The position numbers and the translations under genes are program-made. A stretch of 64,000 nt of DNA from Lactobacillus amylovorus DSM 20531. GTDB lineage: Bacteria; Bacillota; Bacilli; Lactobacillales; Lactobacillaceae. Positions within the stretch are counted from its first letter, which is position 1; the number at the start of each line of letters is the position of its first letter. Below are positions 22,552 through 31,984 of this stretch, in pieces. Location: NCBI RefSeq assembly GCF_002706375.1, contig NZ_CP017706.1, forward strand, positions 1,860,001-1,924,000, in the 5' to 3' direction. The notes beneath the pieces are model-generated. The model saw only the letters and a program-made list of their open reading frames with translations, was not told where the DNA came from and ran no database searches.

Positions 22552-23641
22552 AAATTGAACACTTTAGAAAAATAAAAAGTCCATTTGGACCTGTTTGATA
22601 AAATGTAATTACCACAAAACATTCAGAAACGAGGTCACAAATGGACTCTTTACATTCTATCATGCCTGAGCATCAAAAGGGAAAGCATTTATCATTTGAA
22701 CAACGGGTTGTTATTCAAACTCGCTTGAAGGATGGCTGCTCTATCAGAGCTATCGCTCGTGAGTTGTGCTGTTCGCCTTCTACAATCAGTTACGAAGTTA
22801 GACGAGGCACTGTTACTCTTTATCGTGGCAAACAGAAGCGTTACAAGGCTGATCATGGTCAAAGTGTTTATCAGACTAACCGACGCCACTGTGGTCGCAA
22901 ATCAGACTTCTTGAAGAAATCTGACTTTATCAAGTATGTCAATAAGCATTTCTTTGAAGACAATTGGTCACTTGATGTATGTGCCAATCGCTGCTTGGCT
23001 GTGGGTTAATTTAGCAGCGACCAGATAGTCTGCACTAGAACTCTATATAACTATGTAGATCAAGGCTTGTTGGCTATCAGAAACTCTGATTTGCCTGAGA
23101 AGTTAAAGCGTAATACTAAAATTCATCGTGTTCATAAGAACAAGAAGAAATTAGGTCGAAGCATTGAAGAACGCCCTAAAGAGATTAATGATCAAGTACT
23201 GCTAACTTTGTCTGAGCGAATGAGCCGTGAATTTCTAATCTTGCGTATTCCAGACAAGACAGCTGCCAGTGTTATGAGCGCTTTTCAAACTCTACATAAG
23301 CAGTATAGTGAGCACTGGAATGAAATCTTCAAGACAATTACAACTGACAATGGTTCAGAGTTTGCGGATCTTTCCAATCTAGAGGAAGTATCTAATACCT
23401 TAGTCTATTACGCCCATCCATATACTTCTTGCAATAAAGGCACTGTTGAAAGACATAATGGGCTCATTCGCAGATTCATTCCTAAGGGTGATTACATCAA
23501 TAACTATTCTCTTCAGGAAATCATTGACATTGAAACCTGGTGCAATTCACTACTAAGAAAGATCTTGGCATATCATACTCCAGATGAAATCTTTGAGAAA
23601 GAATTAGATCATATCTATCAAGCAGTATAAATGTTCAATTT
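22552..23641 (+). mobile_element. Degenerate IS30-family insertion sequence
   Basis: The element carries one transposase frame flanked by imperfect inverted ends: AAATTGAACA at 22552-22561 and its complement TGTTCAATTT at 23632-23641. It is about 1.09 kb long. No clear target duplication is seen at these ends, so the limits are approximate. It lies between the truncated rsuA and the valS leader; its right end is about 40 bases from the valS -10 element, which is intact. Confidence 0.8.
22641..23630 (+). pseudogene. IS30-family transposase, broken by a TAA codon and a deletion
   Basis: Residues 1-122 hold the IS30 helix-turn-helix (LSFEQRVVIQTRL, SIRAIARELCCSPSTISYEV). The frame is stopped at TAA 23007-23009, but translation continues in the same frame with FSSDQIVCTRTLYNYV and then the core with TTDNGSEF (second Asp) and KGTVERHNGLIRRF (Glu). 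Family members have an HWE-x-D block carrying the first catalytic Asp between KEIND and VLLTLSERM. Here KEIND joins QVLLTLSERM directly, so about 20 residues with that Asp are missing. The product cannot be an active DDE transposase. Confidence 0.88.
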
Positions 23642-23679
23642 ATTATTGCAATTTACGTCTTTTTTATCATTGGTTAAAA

Positions 23680-23688
23680 TGCTATAAT
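23680..23688 (+). promoter_or_regulatory. Promoter of valS (extended -10)
   Basis: TGCTATAAT at 23680-23688 is an extended -10 element with a perfect hexamer in front of the T-box leader. The region 17 bases upstream is T-rich without a clear TTGACA. The IS30 end lies just upstream. Confidence 0.55.
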
Positions 23689-23699
23689 CGTAAACAAAG

Positions 23700-23928
23700 C
23701 CATAATCAAGAGTAATCGACTTTATTTACAGAGAAAAGCCAGAATAGCTGAGAGGCCAGAAGTTGATTTGTAGCTTGATTAGCTGACTAACTGAACCTAA
23801 GTAGGCTAGTCCGGACACTTCAGCGCCGTTATCGCTTATTGAGAGGAGTATGCTTTTTAGCATGCTTAATCTTAGGTGGTACCGCGGTTAGTAAATCGTC
23901 CTAGACAATTTCGTCTAGGACTTTTTTT
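23700..23928 (+). promoter_or_regulatory. T-box leader of valS
   Basis: The leader has the T-box bulge sequence AGGTGGTACCGCGG at 23874-23887, which pairs with the acceptor end of uncharged tRNA. A strong terminator follows (GTCCTAGAC/GTCTAGGAC with a T-run, 23898-23928). An upstream Stem I includes a GAGAGG segment. A GTA triplet at 23801-23803 sits where a valine specifier could be, but I could not confirm the fold. Uncharged tRNA-Val should favour the antiterminator and switch on valS-folC. Confidence 0.9.
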
Positions 23929-23945
23929 ATTGGAGGAATTATTTA

Positions 23946-26585
23946 ATGACAGATTTAGCACCTAAATATAACCCTAATGAGGTTGAAAAGGGCAGATATC
24001 AAACCTGGCTTGATGAAGATTTGTTCAAGCCATCTGGTGACAAAAAAGCTCACCCATATTCAATTGTTATTCCACCACCAAATGTAACTGGTAAGTTGCA
24101 CTTAGGTCACGCATGGGATACTGCAATTCAAGATACTTTGATTCGTTTCAAACGTATGCAAGGTTACGACACCCTTTACCTTCCAGGTATGGACCACGCT
24201 GGTATTGCTACGCAAGCTAAGGTTGAAGCAAAATTGCGTAAGCAAGGTAAAGACCGTCACCAAATGGGCCGTGAAAAGTTCGTTAAGCAAGTTTGGGACT
24301 GGAAAGATGAATATGCGGCAATTATCAAGGGCCAATGGGCTAAGATGGGTCTTTCACTTGACTACTCAAGAGAAAGATTTACTTTGGACAAAGGTCTTTC
24401 AAAGGCTGTTAAGAAGGTTTTCGTTCAACTTTACAACGAAGGTTTAATTTACCGTGGTGAATACATCATCAACTGGGACCCAGCTTTGCAAACTGCTTTA
24501 AGTGATATCGAAGTTATTCACAAAGACGATAAGGGTGCCTTCTACCACATTAAATATCCATTTGTAGATGGCTCAGGTTATGTAGAAATTGCTACTACTC
24601 GTCCTGAAACCATGTTTGGTGATACCGCTGTTGCCGTAGCACCAGGTGACAAGCGTTACAAGGATCTTGTAGGTAAGGAATTGATCTTGCCACTCGTAGG
24701 TCGTCATATTCCAATTATTGAAGACCAACACGTAGACCCAGAATTTGGTACTGGTTTGGTAAAGATTACCCCAGCTCATGACCCTAACGACTTCCAAGTT
24801 GGTAACCGTCATAACTTAAAGCGTATCAATGTTATGAACGATGACGGTACTATGAACGAAGAAGCTGGCAAGTATGCCGGTATGGATCGTTTCGACTGTC
24901 GTGAAGCATTAGTTAAGGACCTTAAGGAACAAGGTTACTTGATCAAGATTGAACCAATCGTTCACTCAGTAGGTCACTCAGAACGTTCAGGCGTTCAAGT
25001 TGAACCAAGACTTTCTAAGCAATGGTTCGTTAAGATGAAGCCACTTGCTGACAAGGTTCTTGAAAATCAAAAGACCGACGGCAAGGTAAACTTCGTTCCA
25101 GAACGTTTCGAAGGTACTCTTGATCATTGGATGGAAGATGTTCACGATTGGTGTATTTCACGTCAATTATGGTGGGGTCACAGAATTCCAGCTTGGTACA
25201 ACAAGAAGACTGGTGAAACTTACGTAGGTGTTGATGCTCCTAAGGATGCTGAAAACTGGGAACAAGATCCAGACGTACTTGATACTTGGTTCTCAAGTGC
25301 TCTTTGGCCATTCTCAACTTTAGGCTGGCCTGACACTGATTCAGAAGACTTCAAGCGTTACTTCCCAACCAATGCTTTGGTAACTGGTTACGACATCATC
25401 TTCTTCTGGGTATCCAGAATGATGTTCCAAAGTTTGCACTTTACTGGCAAGCGTCCATTCAACGATGTTGTTTTGCACGGTTTGATGCGTGACGAACAAG
25501 GCCGCAAGATGAGTAAATCACTTGGTAACGGTGTTGACCCAATGGATGTTGTTGACAAGTACGGTGCCGACGCTCTTCGTTGGTTCTTGCTTAACGGTAC
25601 TGCTCCTGGTCAAGATACTCGTTATGATCCTAAGAAGTTATCAGCTGCTTGGAACTTCATCAACAAGATTTGGAACGCAAGTCGTTTCGTAATCATGAAC
25701 TTGCCGGAAGATGCTAAGCCAGCTCACATGCCTGAAGTTTCTAAGTTTGATTTGTCAGACAGATGGATCTTTGATCGTTTGAACCACACTGTAAGTGAAG
25801 TAACTAGACTCTTTGATGAATACAAGTTTGGTGAAGCAGGTCGTGAACTTTACAACTTTATCTGGAACGACTTCTGTGACTGGTACATCGAAATTTCTAA
25901 GGTTGCTTTAAACGGTGATGACGAAGAATTAAAGGCTAGAAAGCAAGAAAACCTTGTTTGGATTCTTGATCAAATCTTGCGTTTGATGCACCCAATTATG
26001 CCATTCGTAACCGAAAAGCTTTGGCTTTCAATGCCACACGAAGGCAAGTCAATCATGGTAGCTAAGTACCCTGAGACTCATAAAGAATTTGAAAATGAGC
26101 AAGCAGATAATGATATGGCCTTCTTGATTGAAACTATCAAGGCTGTACGTAACATCCGTATGGAAGTTAACGCACCAATGTCATCTAAGATTGATATCAT
26201 GATTCAATTGGATGATGCTAAGGATAAGCACATTTTGGATGAAAATGCTGACTACGTAGAAAACTTCTTACACCCTAAGAAGCTTGAAGTAGCTGAAGAA
26301 ATTGAAGCTCCAAAATTGGCTAAGACTGCAGTTATTCCAGGCGCACAAATCTTTGTTCCATTGACTGAACTTGTTAACGTTGATGACGAATTAGCTAAGA
26401 TGGAAAAAGAAGAAAAGCGTCTTGAAGACGAAGTTGCTCGTTGTGAAAAGAAGCTTGCTAACAAAGGCTTTGTTGACCACGCTCCAGAAGCAGTTGTTAA
26501 CAAAGAAAAGGAAAAGAAGGCTGACTACGAAAGTCAATTAAGTGGCGTTCGTGAAAGAATTCAAGACTTGAAGGAGAGTAAATAA
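23946..26585 (+). CDS. valS: Valyl-tRNA synthetase
   Basis: Class I synthetase that charges tRNA-Val and edits threonine. The 879 residues show [14 protein letters not shown] (HIGH motif, about 46-59), the editing domain with [13 protein letters not shown], the KMSKS motif in [10 protein letters not shown] (about 520-530), and the C-terminal coiled-coil arm rich in Lys and Glu (about 810-879). A GGAGG site lies 8 bases before the ATG. It is controlled by the T-box leader and is adjacent to folC. Confidence 0.98.
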   Translation: MTDLAPKYNPNEVEKGRYQTWLDEDLFKPSGDKKAHPYSIVIPPPNVTGKLHLGHAWDTAIQDTLIRFKRMQGYDTLYLPGMDHAGIATQAKVEAKLRKQGKDRHQMGREKFVKQVWDWKDEYAAIIKGQWAKMGLSLDYSRERFTLDKGLSKAVKKVFVQLYNEGLIYRGEYIINWDPALQTALSDIEVIHKDDKGAFYHIKYPFVDGSGYVEIATTRPETMFGDTAVAVAPGDKRYKDLVGKELILPLVGRHIPIIEDQHVDPEFGTGLVKITPAHDPNDFQVGNRHNLKRINVMNDDGTMNEEAGKYAGMDRFDCREALVKDLKEQGYLIKIEPIVHSVGHSERSGVQVEPRLSKQWFVKMKPLADKVLENQKTDGKVNFVPERFEGTLDHWMEDVHDWCISRQLWWGHRIPAWYNKKTGETYVGVDAPKDAENWEQDPDVLDTWFSSALWPFSTLGWPDTDSEDFKRYFPTNALVTGYDIIFFWVSRMMFQSLHFTGKRPFNDVVLHGLMRDEQGRKMSKSLGNGVDPMDVVDKYGADALRWFLLNGTAPGQDTRYDPKKLSAAWNFINKIWNASRFVIMNLPEDAKPAHMPEVSKFDLSDRWIFDRLNHTVSEVTRLFDEYKFGEAGRELYNFIWNDFCDWYIEISKVALNGDDEELKARKQENLVWILDQILRLMHPIMPFVTEKLWLSMPHEGKSIMVAKYPETHKEFENEQADNDMAFLIETIKAVRNIRMEVNAPMSSKIDIMIQLDDAKDKHILDENADYVENFLHPKKLEVAEEIEAPKLAKTAVIPGAQIFVPLTELVNVDDELAKMEKEEKRLEDEVARCEKKLANKGFVDHAPEAVVNKEKEKKADYESQLSGVRERIQDLKESK

Positions 26586-27857
26586 TTGAAGTTTACTAAT
26601 GCCCAAGAAGTAATTTCTTGCTTGTATTCTTTGCCACACTTGCATCCAAAAAATGATTTATCTTTTATCAAAAAGATATTGGCAAAATTGGGCAATCCGC
26701 AAGATCAAGTAAAAACCGTTCATATTACAGGTACGAATGGTAAAGGCTCAACTTCATATTATTTAGCAACTCTGCTTAAAAAGGCTGGTCAGAAGACTGG
26801 CCTTTTTGTCTCACCTTATGTTTATCGTTTTAACGAACGAATTCAACTGAACAATCAAGATATTAGCGATCAAGATTTGGTAAAAGCAGCCAATAAGGTG
26901 CAAGCAGCTTTTGAAGAAATTCAAAAAGAAGATAATGACTTCTCATTGGTTACCTTTGAATATGAAGTAGCGATAGCTTTTGTCTATTTTGCAGACCAAA
27001 AATGCGATTATGCCGTAATTGAAGTAGGCATTGGTGGTGAACATGATAAAACCAATGTGATTACGCCAGAGGCCAGCATTATTACTACCATTGGCTTGGA
27101 TCATGAGCAAATTATTGGTCCTACGATTCAAGATATTGCCCGTGAAAAAAGTGGCATTATAAAAAGAAATAGACCAGTGGTTTTGGGGAATGTGCCACAA
27201 GAAGTTTTGCCAATTTTAAAACAAAAAGCAGAAAAAGAGCAGGCACCTCTTTATCAATTAGGTCGCAATTTTGAAGTTAAACTAGATGAACAAATTGTTT
27301 ATTCAGACAATGAACATGAGCTTGCCTTTAAATTGCGTCCGCAAGTTGAGGGTTTCGATATTGCTATTGCGGTTCGAACTTTCTTTTTACTCGATTTGCC
27401 TTTAACAAATGAAAAAGTGGAGCAGGCGATTGATCAGACAGTAATACCTGGTCGTTATCAAGTATTGCAGACCAAGCCATTGATTATTTTGGACGGTGCT
27501 CATAATATTCAGGCCATGACTAATCTGCTTAAAACGGTTCATCAATTAGCTGAAAAAAGACAGGGTCATCTCCATGCACTAGTAACCATGATGAAGGATA
27601 AAGATTTAGAGCAAGTCTTTGCCTTGTTTAAGCAAAATGATGATGTTTTGCTTACAACGCTAGATTATCCACGTGTAGCCAAACAAAATGATTTTCCAAT
27701 TGATGTGCAAAGAAGATATAATTATGAACGGGACTATCAAAGAGGGCTAACCACGTTAAAGAATAAAATGGCGGATAACGATATTTTGTTAGTTACTGGC
27801 TCGTTTTATTTGGTAAGTGCAATTTTAAATTGGAAAGGAAAAAATGATGCACGTTAA
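26586..27857 (+). CDS. folC: Folylpolyglutamate synthase / dihydrofolate synthase
   Basis: Adds glutamate to folates. The 423 residues show the P-loop TGTNGKGSTS (about 48-57), the family motif GLFVSPYVYRFNERI, and the C-terminal Mur-ligase-like part with ILDGAHNIQAM. The start is TTG, the first codon after the valS stop, with AAGGAGAG inside the end of valS. Translation of the two is likely coupled. A strong terminator-like hairpin lies inside the gene at 26778-26807. It overlaps the next gene by 14 bases. Confidence 0.95.
   Translation: MKFTNAQEVISCLYSLPHLHPKNDLSFIKKILAKLGNPQDQVKTVHITGTNGKGSTSYYLATLLKKAGQKTGLFVSPYVYRFNERIQLNNQDISDQDLVKAANKVQAAFEEIQKEDNDFSLVTFEYEVAIAFVYFADQKCDYAVIEVGIGGEHDKTNVITPEASIITTIGLDHEQIIGPTIQDIAREKSGIIKRNRPVVLGNVPQEVLPILKQKAEKEQAPLYQLGRNFEVKLDEQIVYSDNEHELAFKLRPQVEGFDIAIAVRTFFLLDLPLTNEKVEQAIDQTVIPGRYQVLQTKPLIILDGAHNIQAMTNLLKTVHQLAEKRQGHLHALVTMMKDKDLEQVFALFKQNDDVLLTTLDYPRVAKQNDFPIDVQRRYNYERDYQRGLTTLKNKMADNDILLVTGSFYLVSAILNWKGKNDAR
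26778..26807 (+). other. Terminator-like hairpin inside folC
   Basis: AAAAAGGCTGGTC and GACTGGCCTTTTT form a 13-bp stem (two G-T pairs) around an AGAA loop, ending in five T. It is as good as several real terminators in the window but lies about 190 bases inside folC, in codons for the conserved GLFVSP segment. It could reduce expression beyond valS. Confidence 0.5.
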
Positions 27858-28524
27858 AGGAATAAATGATGATATTCAAGGCATTGTTTTTGACATGGAT
27901 GGCTTGCTGGTTAATTCAGAAAAACTGTATTGGGATGCAAATATCCAAGCGGCAGAAGAGGAAAATCTTGGTACGCCGCGCGATGCATATTTGAAATTAA
28001 CTGGTGCCACAGTTAAGGAAATGCAGGATTTTTATCATAAGTATTTCAAAACCGACGCTGATCGTGATCGCTTCATTAAGCGAACCGACGACCTCGTTTG
28101 GCAGTGGACCGATGAAGGAAAATTGAAATTACAGCCTGGCGTGCAAGAAGCACTAGATGAATTTCAAAAGCGTGGAATGCATATGGCCATTGCCTCAAGT
28201 AATTATGAAGACGTTGTGCAACACGTGCTTTGGGCAACTGGTATTAGAAATTATTTTGATTTCCATATCAGTTATCTAGATGTGCAAAAGGGTCATATTG
28301 AACCAAAGCCAGCACCAGATATTTATTTAACAGCTGCTAAGAAGATGCATTTGCCTAAAGAAAATATTCTGGTGTTTGAAGATTCATCTACTGGTGTTCA
28401 ATCAGCAGCCAGTGCTGGTTTAAAATGCGTGATGGTGCCCGATTTGATTCCCCCAACGGGAAAAGATCGGACTAACGCCGCAATGATTTGTCAAAACTTT
28501 TTTGAATTTCTCAAAAGAATTTAG
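27844..28524 (+). CDS. HAD superfamily hydrolase (beta-phosphoglucomutase-like)
   Basis: Phosphatase or phosphomutase of unknown substrate. The 226 residues show the nucleophile motif FDMDGLLVNSE (about 16-26), motif II in IASSNYED, the lysine in EPKPAPDIY, and motif IV VFEDSSTGVQSA. The helical cap follows motif I, placing it in subfamily IA. Two ATG codons, 27844 and 27847, share an AAAGGA site, so the exact start is uncertain by one residue. It overlaps folC and probably shares its transcript. Confidence 0.9.
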   Translation: MMHVKGINDDIQGIVFDMDGLLVNSEKLYWDANIQAAEEENLGTPRDAYLKLTGATVKEMQDFYHKYFKTDADRDRFIKRTDDLVWQWTDEGKLKLQPGVQEALDEFQKRGMHMAIASSNYEDVVQHVLWATGIRNYFDFHISYLDVQKGHIEPKPAPDIYLTAAKKMHLPKENILVFEDSSTGVQSAASAGLKCVMVPDLIPPTGKDRTNAAMICQNFFEFLKRI

Positions 28525-28561
28525 CTCTTTTTTGCGTAATAAGTAATGAGGAGGAATTTTC

Positions 28562-29185
28562 ATGAAAGAAAAAAATTCAAGTCATTGCTTTGTAAGAACA
28601 GACCTAGAGTTGTTAGTTCAATTATTTAGACAGTTTGAGGATAAGGGAATAACCGATTTTAGAGAATTAGAAAACTTTTTTGGTAAAAATCAGTTGGCTA
28701 ATTTTGATGATTTAGTTCAGTTTATTACCGGTCCTGACTGTCCAGATGATATTGCCATTGCCGCCGAGGAAGTATTAGATCGTTTGCGCCTGGCTTCGCC
28801 TAAACGCAAAGCGGTTTTGACTTCCAGCGTAGAAGTGGGCAATTATTTAGCTGATAAATTAGTAGGACATAAACAAGAAGAGCTTTGGGCATTATATATT
28901 GATAATGCTAGTCATATCATTGCCGAGAAAAAATTATTTCAAGGTACATTAAACAGATCAGTAGCCCATCCGCGGGAGATTTTTCGTTGGGCTGTAATCT
29001 ATGGCTGTTCAGGGATTTTTATTGCTCATAATCATCCGAGTGGCAAACTAATGCCGTCTTCCAGTGATTTTGAATTAACGGAGGATTTATGCCAAGTAGC
29101 AAAGATGATGAAAATTGACTTTTTGGACCACTTTATTGTGGGTCAAGGTCACTATCTGAGCATGCGTGAAGAAAAATTAGTTTAA
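28562..29185 (+). CDS. radC: RadC family protein with JAB/MPN domain
   Basis: The JAB1/MPN metal-binding motif is clear in FIAHNHPSGKLMPSSSD (about residues 154-170), with an upstream glutamate in the same fold. The N-terminal part has a weak helix-hairpin-helix-like region. RadC was named for a DNA-repair phenotype, but its true activity is uncertain; some relatives act on mobile DNA. The 207-residue length is close to normal. A GGAGG site precedes the ATG. Its neighbour mreB is the usual one in Firmicutes. Confidence 0.93.
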   Translation: MKEKNSSHCFVRTDLELLVQLFRQFEDKGITDFRELENFFGKNQLANFDDLVQFITGPDCPDDIAIAAEEVLDRLRLASPKRKAVLTSSVEVGNYLADKLVGHKQEELWALYIDNASHIIAEKKLFQGTLNRSVAHPREIFRWAVIYGCSGIFIAHNHPSGKLMPSSSDFELTEDLCQVAKMMKIDFLDHFIVGQGHYLSMREEKLV

Positions 29186-29229
29186 ACTTCTTTAAAATTC
29201 GCGCGAAAATCACCTTTAAAGTTATAGTA

Positions 29230-29238
29230 TGCTATAAT
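29230..29238 (+). promoter_or_regulatory. Promoter of mreB (extended -10)
   Basis: TGCTATAAT at 29230-29238 is an extended -10 with a perfect hexamer about 43 bases before the mreB start. No good -35 is present. Confidence 0.55.
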
Positions 29239-29280
29239 TATTCAAGATTTAGAGACCGCAACAATTAAGGAGAGATTTTT

Positions 29281-30285
29281 GTGTTTGGATTAGGTACAAA
29301 AAATATTGGTATCGATTTAGGTACAGCCAATACACTCGTTTATATGGAAGGTAAAGGAATCGTTTTAAGAGAACCTTCCGTAGTAGCAAAGAATACGCAA
29401 ACAGGTGAAGTTATCGCTGTAGGTTCAGAAGCTAAGGAAATGATTGGTAGAACGCCTGGTACTATCGTAGCAATTCGTCCTATGAAGGACGGTGTAATTG
29501 CTGACTACGATACTACAGCAGCTATGCTTAAATACTTTATGGAAAAGACAGTTGGCAATTCTAAGCCTTCAGTAATGGTTTGTGTACCATCAGGTGTTAC
29601 TGAAGTTGAAAAGCGTGCTGTAATTGATGCTGCTAGAGTAGCTGGCGCACGTGAAGCTTTCGTAATTGAAGAACCATTCGCAGCAGCTATTGGTGCAGGT
29701 CTTCCAGTTATGGATCCTACAGGTTCAATGGTTGTTGATATCGGTGGTGGTACTACTGATGTTGCTACTATTTCACTTGGTGGTATCGTTTCATCAACTT
29801 CAATTCGTCAAGCTGGTGACAAGTTTAACAATGCAATTATTAACTACATTCACTCAAACTTTAACTTATTAATCGGTGAAAGAACTGCTGAAGATATTAA
29901 GATTCAAATTGGCTCAGCTTCTGTTGAAAAGGCTAAGGAAATTGAATCAATGAATATCCGTGGTCGTGATTTGGTAACCGGCTTGCCAAAATCAATCGAT
30001 GTTGAAGCAGTTGATATTGCTAAGGCTATTCAAGATGTTGTTCAAGACATTATCGTAGCAATTAAAGAAACTTTGGAACAAACTTCACCAGAAATTGCCG
30101 CTGACGTTATCGATCACGGTATCGTTTTAACTGGTGGTGGCGCACTTCTTAAGAATTTGCCAGAAGTTATTTCTGAAGCAACTAAGGTACCTGTATTTAT
30201 TGCTCAAGATCCGCTTGATTGTGTAGCAATTGGTACTGGTGAATCACTTAAGAATATTGAAGTAATGCGTAGAAGTCGCAAATAA
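29281..30285 (+). CDS. mreB: Rod shape-determining protein MreB
   Basis: Bacterial actin that organises the elongation machinery with MreC and MreD. The 334 residues have [13 protein letters not shown], the phosphate loop [15 protein letters not shown], the catalytic region [14 protein letters not shown], and the C-terminal ADP-binding [13 protein letters not shown]. The start is GTG behind AAGGAGAG. It is followed by a hairpin terminator and then mreCD, so mreCD may be expressed at a lower level by read-through. The second actin of the window is mbl at 9.6 kb. Confidence 0.97.
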   Translation: MFGLGTKNIGIDLGTANTLVYMEGKGIVLREPSVVAKNTQTGEVIAVGSEAKEMIGRTPGTIVAIRPMKDGVIADYDTTAAMLKYFMEKTVGNSKPSVMVCVPSGVTEVEKRAVIDAARVAGAREAFVIEEPFAAAIGAGLPVMDPTGSMVVDIGGGTTDVATISLGGIVSSTSIRQAGDKFNNAIINYIHSNFNLLIGERTAEDIKIQIGSASVEKAKEIESMNIRGRDLVTGLPKSIDVEAVDIAKAIQDVVQDIIVAIKETLEQTSPEIAADVIDHGIVLTGGGALLKNLPEVISEATKVPVFIAQDPLDCVAIGTGESLKNIEVMRRSRK

Positions 30286-30287
30286 TA

Positions 30288-30315
30288 AAAAAGCCGGCTG
30301 TTGCCGGTTTTTCTT
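30288..30315 (+). terminator. Terminator-like hairpin between mreB and mreC
   Basis: CCGGC and GCCGG form a short GC stem around a TGTT loop, flanked by A-rich and T-rich arms, with a T-run. It lies between the mreB stop and the mreC ATG and probably attenuates transcription into mreCD. Confidence 0.75.
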
Positions 30316-30330
30316 TGGGATCAATTCTTA

Positions 30331-31182
30331 ATGAAAAAATTTCTGCAAAACAAAAAATTATTATCAGCATTTATTATAGTTATCGTTGTTTTAGTCGTTT
30401 TAGGTGGAAGCGTCAGCTTACGCAAGAAACGTAATACACCATTACTGATCCAAAGCTTAGGCAATGATATTGTTGCTTTAGGTACAAGGATTGTTGATGT
30501 TCCTGTTGGCTGGGTTTCTGGCGGCTTGAACAGTGCTCATGACATTTTAAATACTCAAGAAGAGAATAATCACTTAAAGCGTGAAGTTACTAACTTGGGT
30601 CAAACCAAGGTACGGAATTCGGCTCTTGAAAAAGAAAATCGTCAATTAAAGTCTGCATTGAAACTAAAGGATACATTGAGTGGATATACCTTAGTTAATG
30701 CATCAGTGATTTCGAGATCACCTGATACTTGGTCAGATTTATTGACTATTAACAAGGGTAGTTCTGCAGGTATTAGAAAGAACATGGCCGTTATGTGTGG
30801 TGGCGGTGTTATTGGCCGAATTGTTGAAGCCAATGCTGCTTCATCTAAGGTTGAATTAATTACTACAACTGATGAATCAGCTAACCGTTTCGCAGTGCAA
30901 GCAGATGCCATTAACGGAAAAACAGTGCACGGAATTATTACTGTTACTTCTAATAATAATTTAGCCTTTACTCAAGTAGTTGATGGCCGTAAGTTAAAAG
31001 CTGGTACTAGAGTTTACACTAGTGGTATGGGTGGCAATTCACCTAAGGGTTTATTAATTGGTACTGTAACTACTACCACGCGTGATTCTTTCGGCTTGTC
31101 TGACCAAATTAGAATTAAGCCAGCAGGCGATATTAATGATCCTTCTGTTGTCACAGTCATTGAAAGACAGGTGGCTAACTAA
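30331..31182 (+). CDS. mreC: Rod shape-determining protein MreC
   Basis: Membrane-anchored scaffold of the elongasome. The 283 residues have an N-terminal membrane helix (about 10-30), a coiled coil (about 70-110, EENNHLKREVTNLGQ) and the beta-rich MreC domain with VISRSPDTWSDLLTINKGS. The frame is open from a TTG at 30301, but that codon lies in the terminator hairpin. The ATG at 30331 gives the expected basic N-terminus MKKFLQNKK. Its stop overlaps the mreD start. Confidence 0.95.
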   Translation: MKKFLQNKKLLSAFIIVIVVLVVLGGSVSLRKKRNTPLLIQSLGNDIVALGTRIVDVPVGWVSGGLNSAHDILNTQEENNHLKREVTNLGQTKVRNSALEKENRQLKSALKLKDTLSGYTLVNASVISRSPDTWSDLLTINKGSSAGIRKNMAVMCGGGVIGRIVEANAASSKVELITTTDESANRFAVQADAINGKTVHGIITVTSNNNLAFTQVVDGRKLKAGTRVYTSGMGGNSPKGLLIGTVTTTTRDSFGLSDQIRIKPAGDINDPSVVTVIERQVAN

Positions 31183-31721
31183 TGTCTATTTTTCGTAAAT
31201 GGGTTTTAGCTATTGCTATGTTTGTCGCATTGATTATCGATGGTATTTGCTCATTTTATTTGCATCAGTTCATGAATTATGGCAGCTTCGGTGCAGCCAG
31301 TGTGATTTTGCCAATCAGTATGATGTTGATTGGGCTATTCGATGATACAAATGAAAATGAAATTTGGCTGGCAATCGGTACAGGAATCGTGGCGGATGTT
31401 TATTTCTATGGCATTATCGGTATCTATACTGTATTTTTACCGGTTAGCTGTTGGCTTTGCCAAAGAATCGCACGCTTCTTACCTGAATTTTTTGGGGCAA
31501 GATTAATAGTAATATTGCTTGGAACTACAGTTTTTATTGCTTATAGTTGGCTGATCTTTAAAGCGGTAGGTTTAGCTGATGCCTCAATGCACGCATTATT
31601 ATTATCATTATTAGTCAACTTAGGCTGGTCTACTTTAGTTTTTGCTCTTTTGTATTGGATTTGGGGCAACTTAGCACAAGATTATCCATTCTTAATTGAT
31701 TTGAATGCTTATCGAGTATAA
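31182..31721 (+). CDS. mreD: Rod shape-determining protein MreD
   Basis: Integral membrane partner of MreC. The 179 residues are almost wholly hydrophobic, with five or six predicted helices and a short basic start (MSIFRKW). The sequence is poorly conserved, as is normal for MreD; the call depends on the overlap with mreC (TAATG) and the topology. A strong terminator follows, shared with the convergent DUF4044 gene. Confidence 0.92.
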   Translation: MSIFRKWVLAIAMFVALIIDGICSFYLHQFMNYGSFGAASVILPISMMLIGLFDDTNENEIWLAIGTGIVADVYFYGIIGIYTVFLPVSCWLCQRIARFLPEFFGARLIVILLGTTVFIAYSWLIFKAVGLADASMHALLLSLLVNLGWSTLVFALLYWIWGNLAQDYPFLIDLNAYRV

Positions 31722-31723
31722 AT

Positions 31724-31759
31724 AAAAAAGACACGGAAAATTTTTCCGTGTCTTTTTTT
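31724..31759. terminator. Bidirectional terminator between mreD and the DUF4044 gene
   Basis: AAAAGACACGGAAAA and TTTTCCGTGTCTTTT form a long stem with T-runs on both strands. It serves mreD on the plus strand and overlaps the stop codon of the small minus-strand gene. Confidence 0.92.
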
Positions 31760-31892
31760 AAAACATTCCTGCATTGGCCATTGCACCAACAGCTCCAGCG
31801 ATAACTGCTGCTAAGGTAATGAAAGCCATTAGCCATGCCATGACAATAGTCAATTTTTGAAAACCAGATTTCTTTTTCTTCTTTCGTGCCAT
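31758..31892 (-). CDS. DUF4044 family small membrane protein (44 residues)
   Basis: A short frame on the minus strand reads MARKKKKKSGFQKLTIVMAW and continues with one hydrophobic helix to GAMANAGMF. It has a very basic N-terminus and a single membrane segment, the pattern of DUF4044 in Lactobacillales. A strong AGGAGGG site lies 8 bases before the ATG, and a promoter-like pair is placed upstream. It is easily missed because of its size. The function is unknown. Confidence 0.82.
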   Translation of the reverse strand: MARKKKKKSGFQKLTIVMAWLMAFITLAAVIAGAVGAMANAGMF

Positions 31893-31916
31893 AAAAAGCC
31901 CTCCTATTTGAACAAT

Positions 31917-31945
31917 ATTTTATGCTTATTAATAGTTTTTTTCAA
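31917..31945 (-). promoter_or_regulatory. Promoter of the DUF4044 gene
   Basis: On the minus strand TTGAAA (31940-31945) and TAAAAT (31917-31922) are spaced by 17 bases, about 25 bases before the start codon. The region is AT-rich, so chance matches are possible. Confidence 0.5.
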
Positions 31946-31984
31946 ATCAATTGTAGTTTAGAATAAAGGAATGGAGGAACTTTT

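Noticed and set aside
22692-22914. Alternative frames on both strands in the IS30 transposase
   Set aside because: They are shadows of the transposase frame, which is recognisable on both sides of the TAA codon.
30301-30330. Upstream TTG extension of mreC
   Set aside because: It lies inside the mreB terminator hairpin and has no ribosome site; ATG 30331 gives the normal N-terminus.
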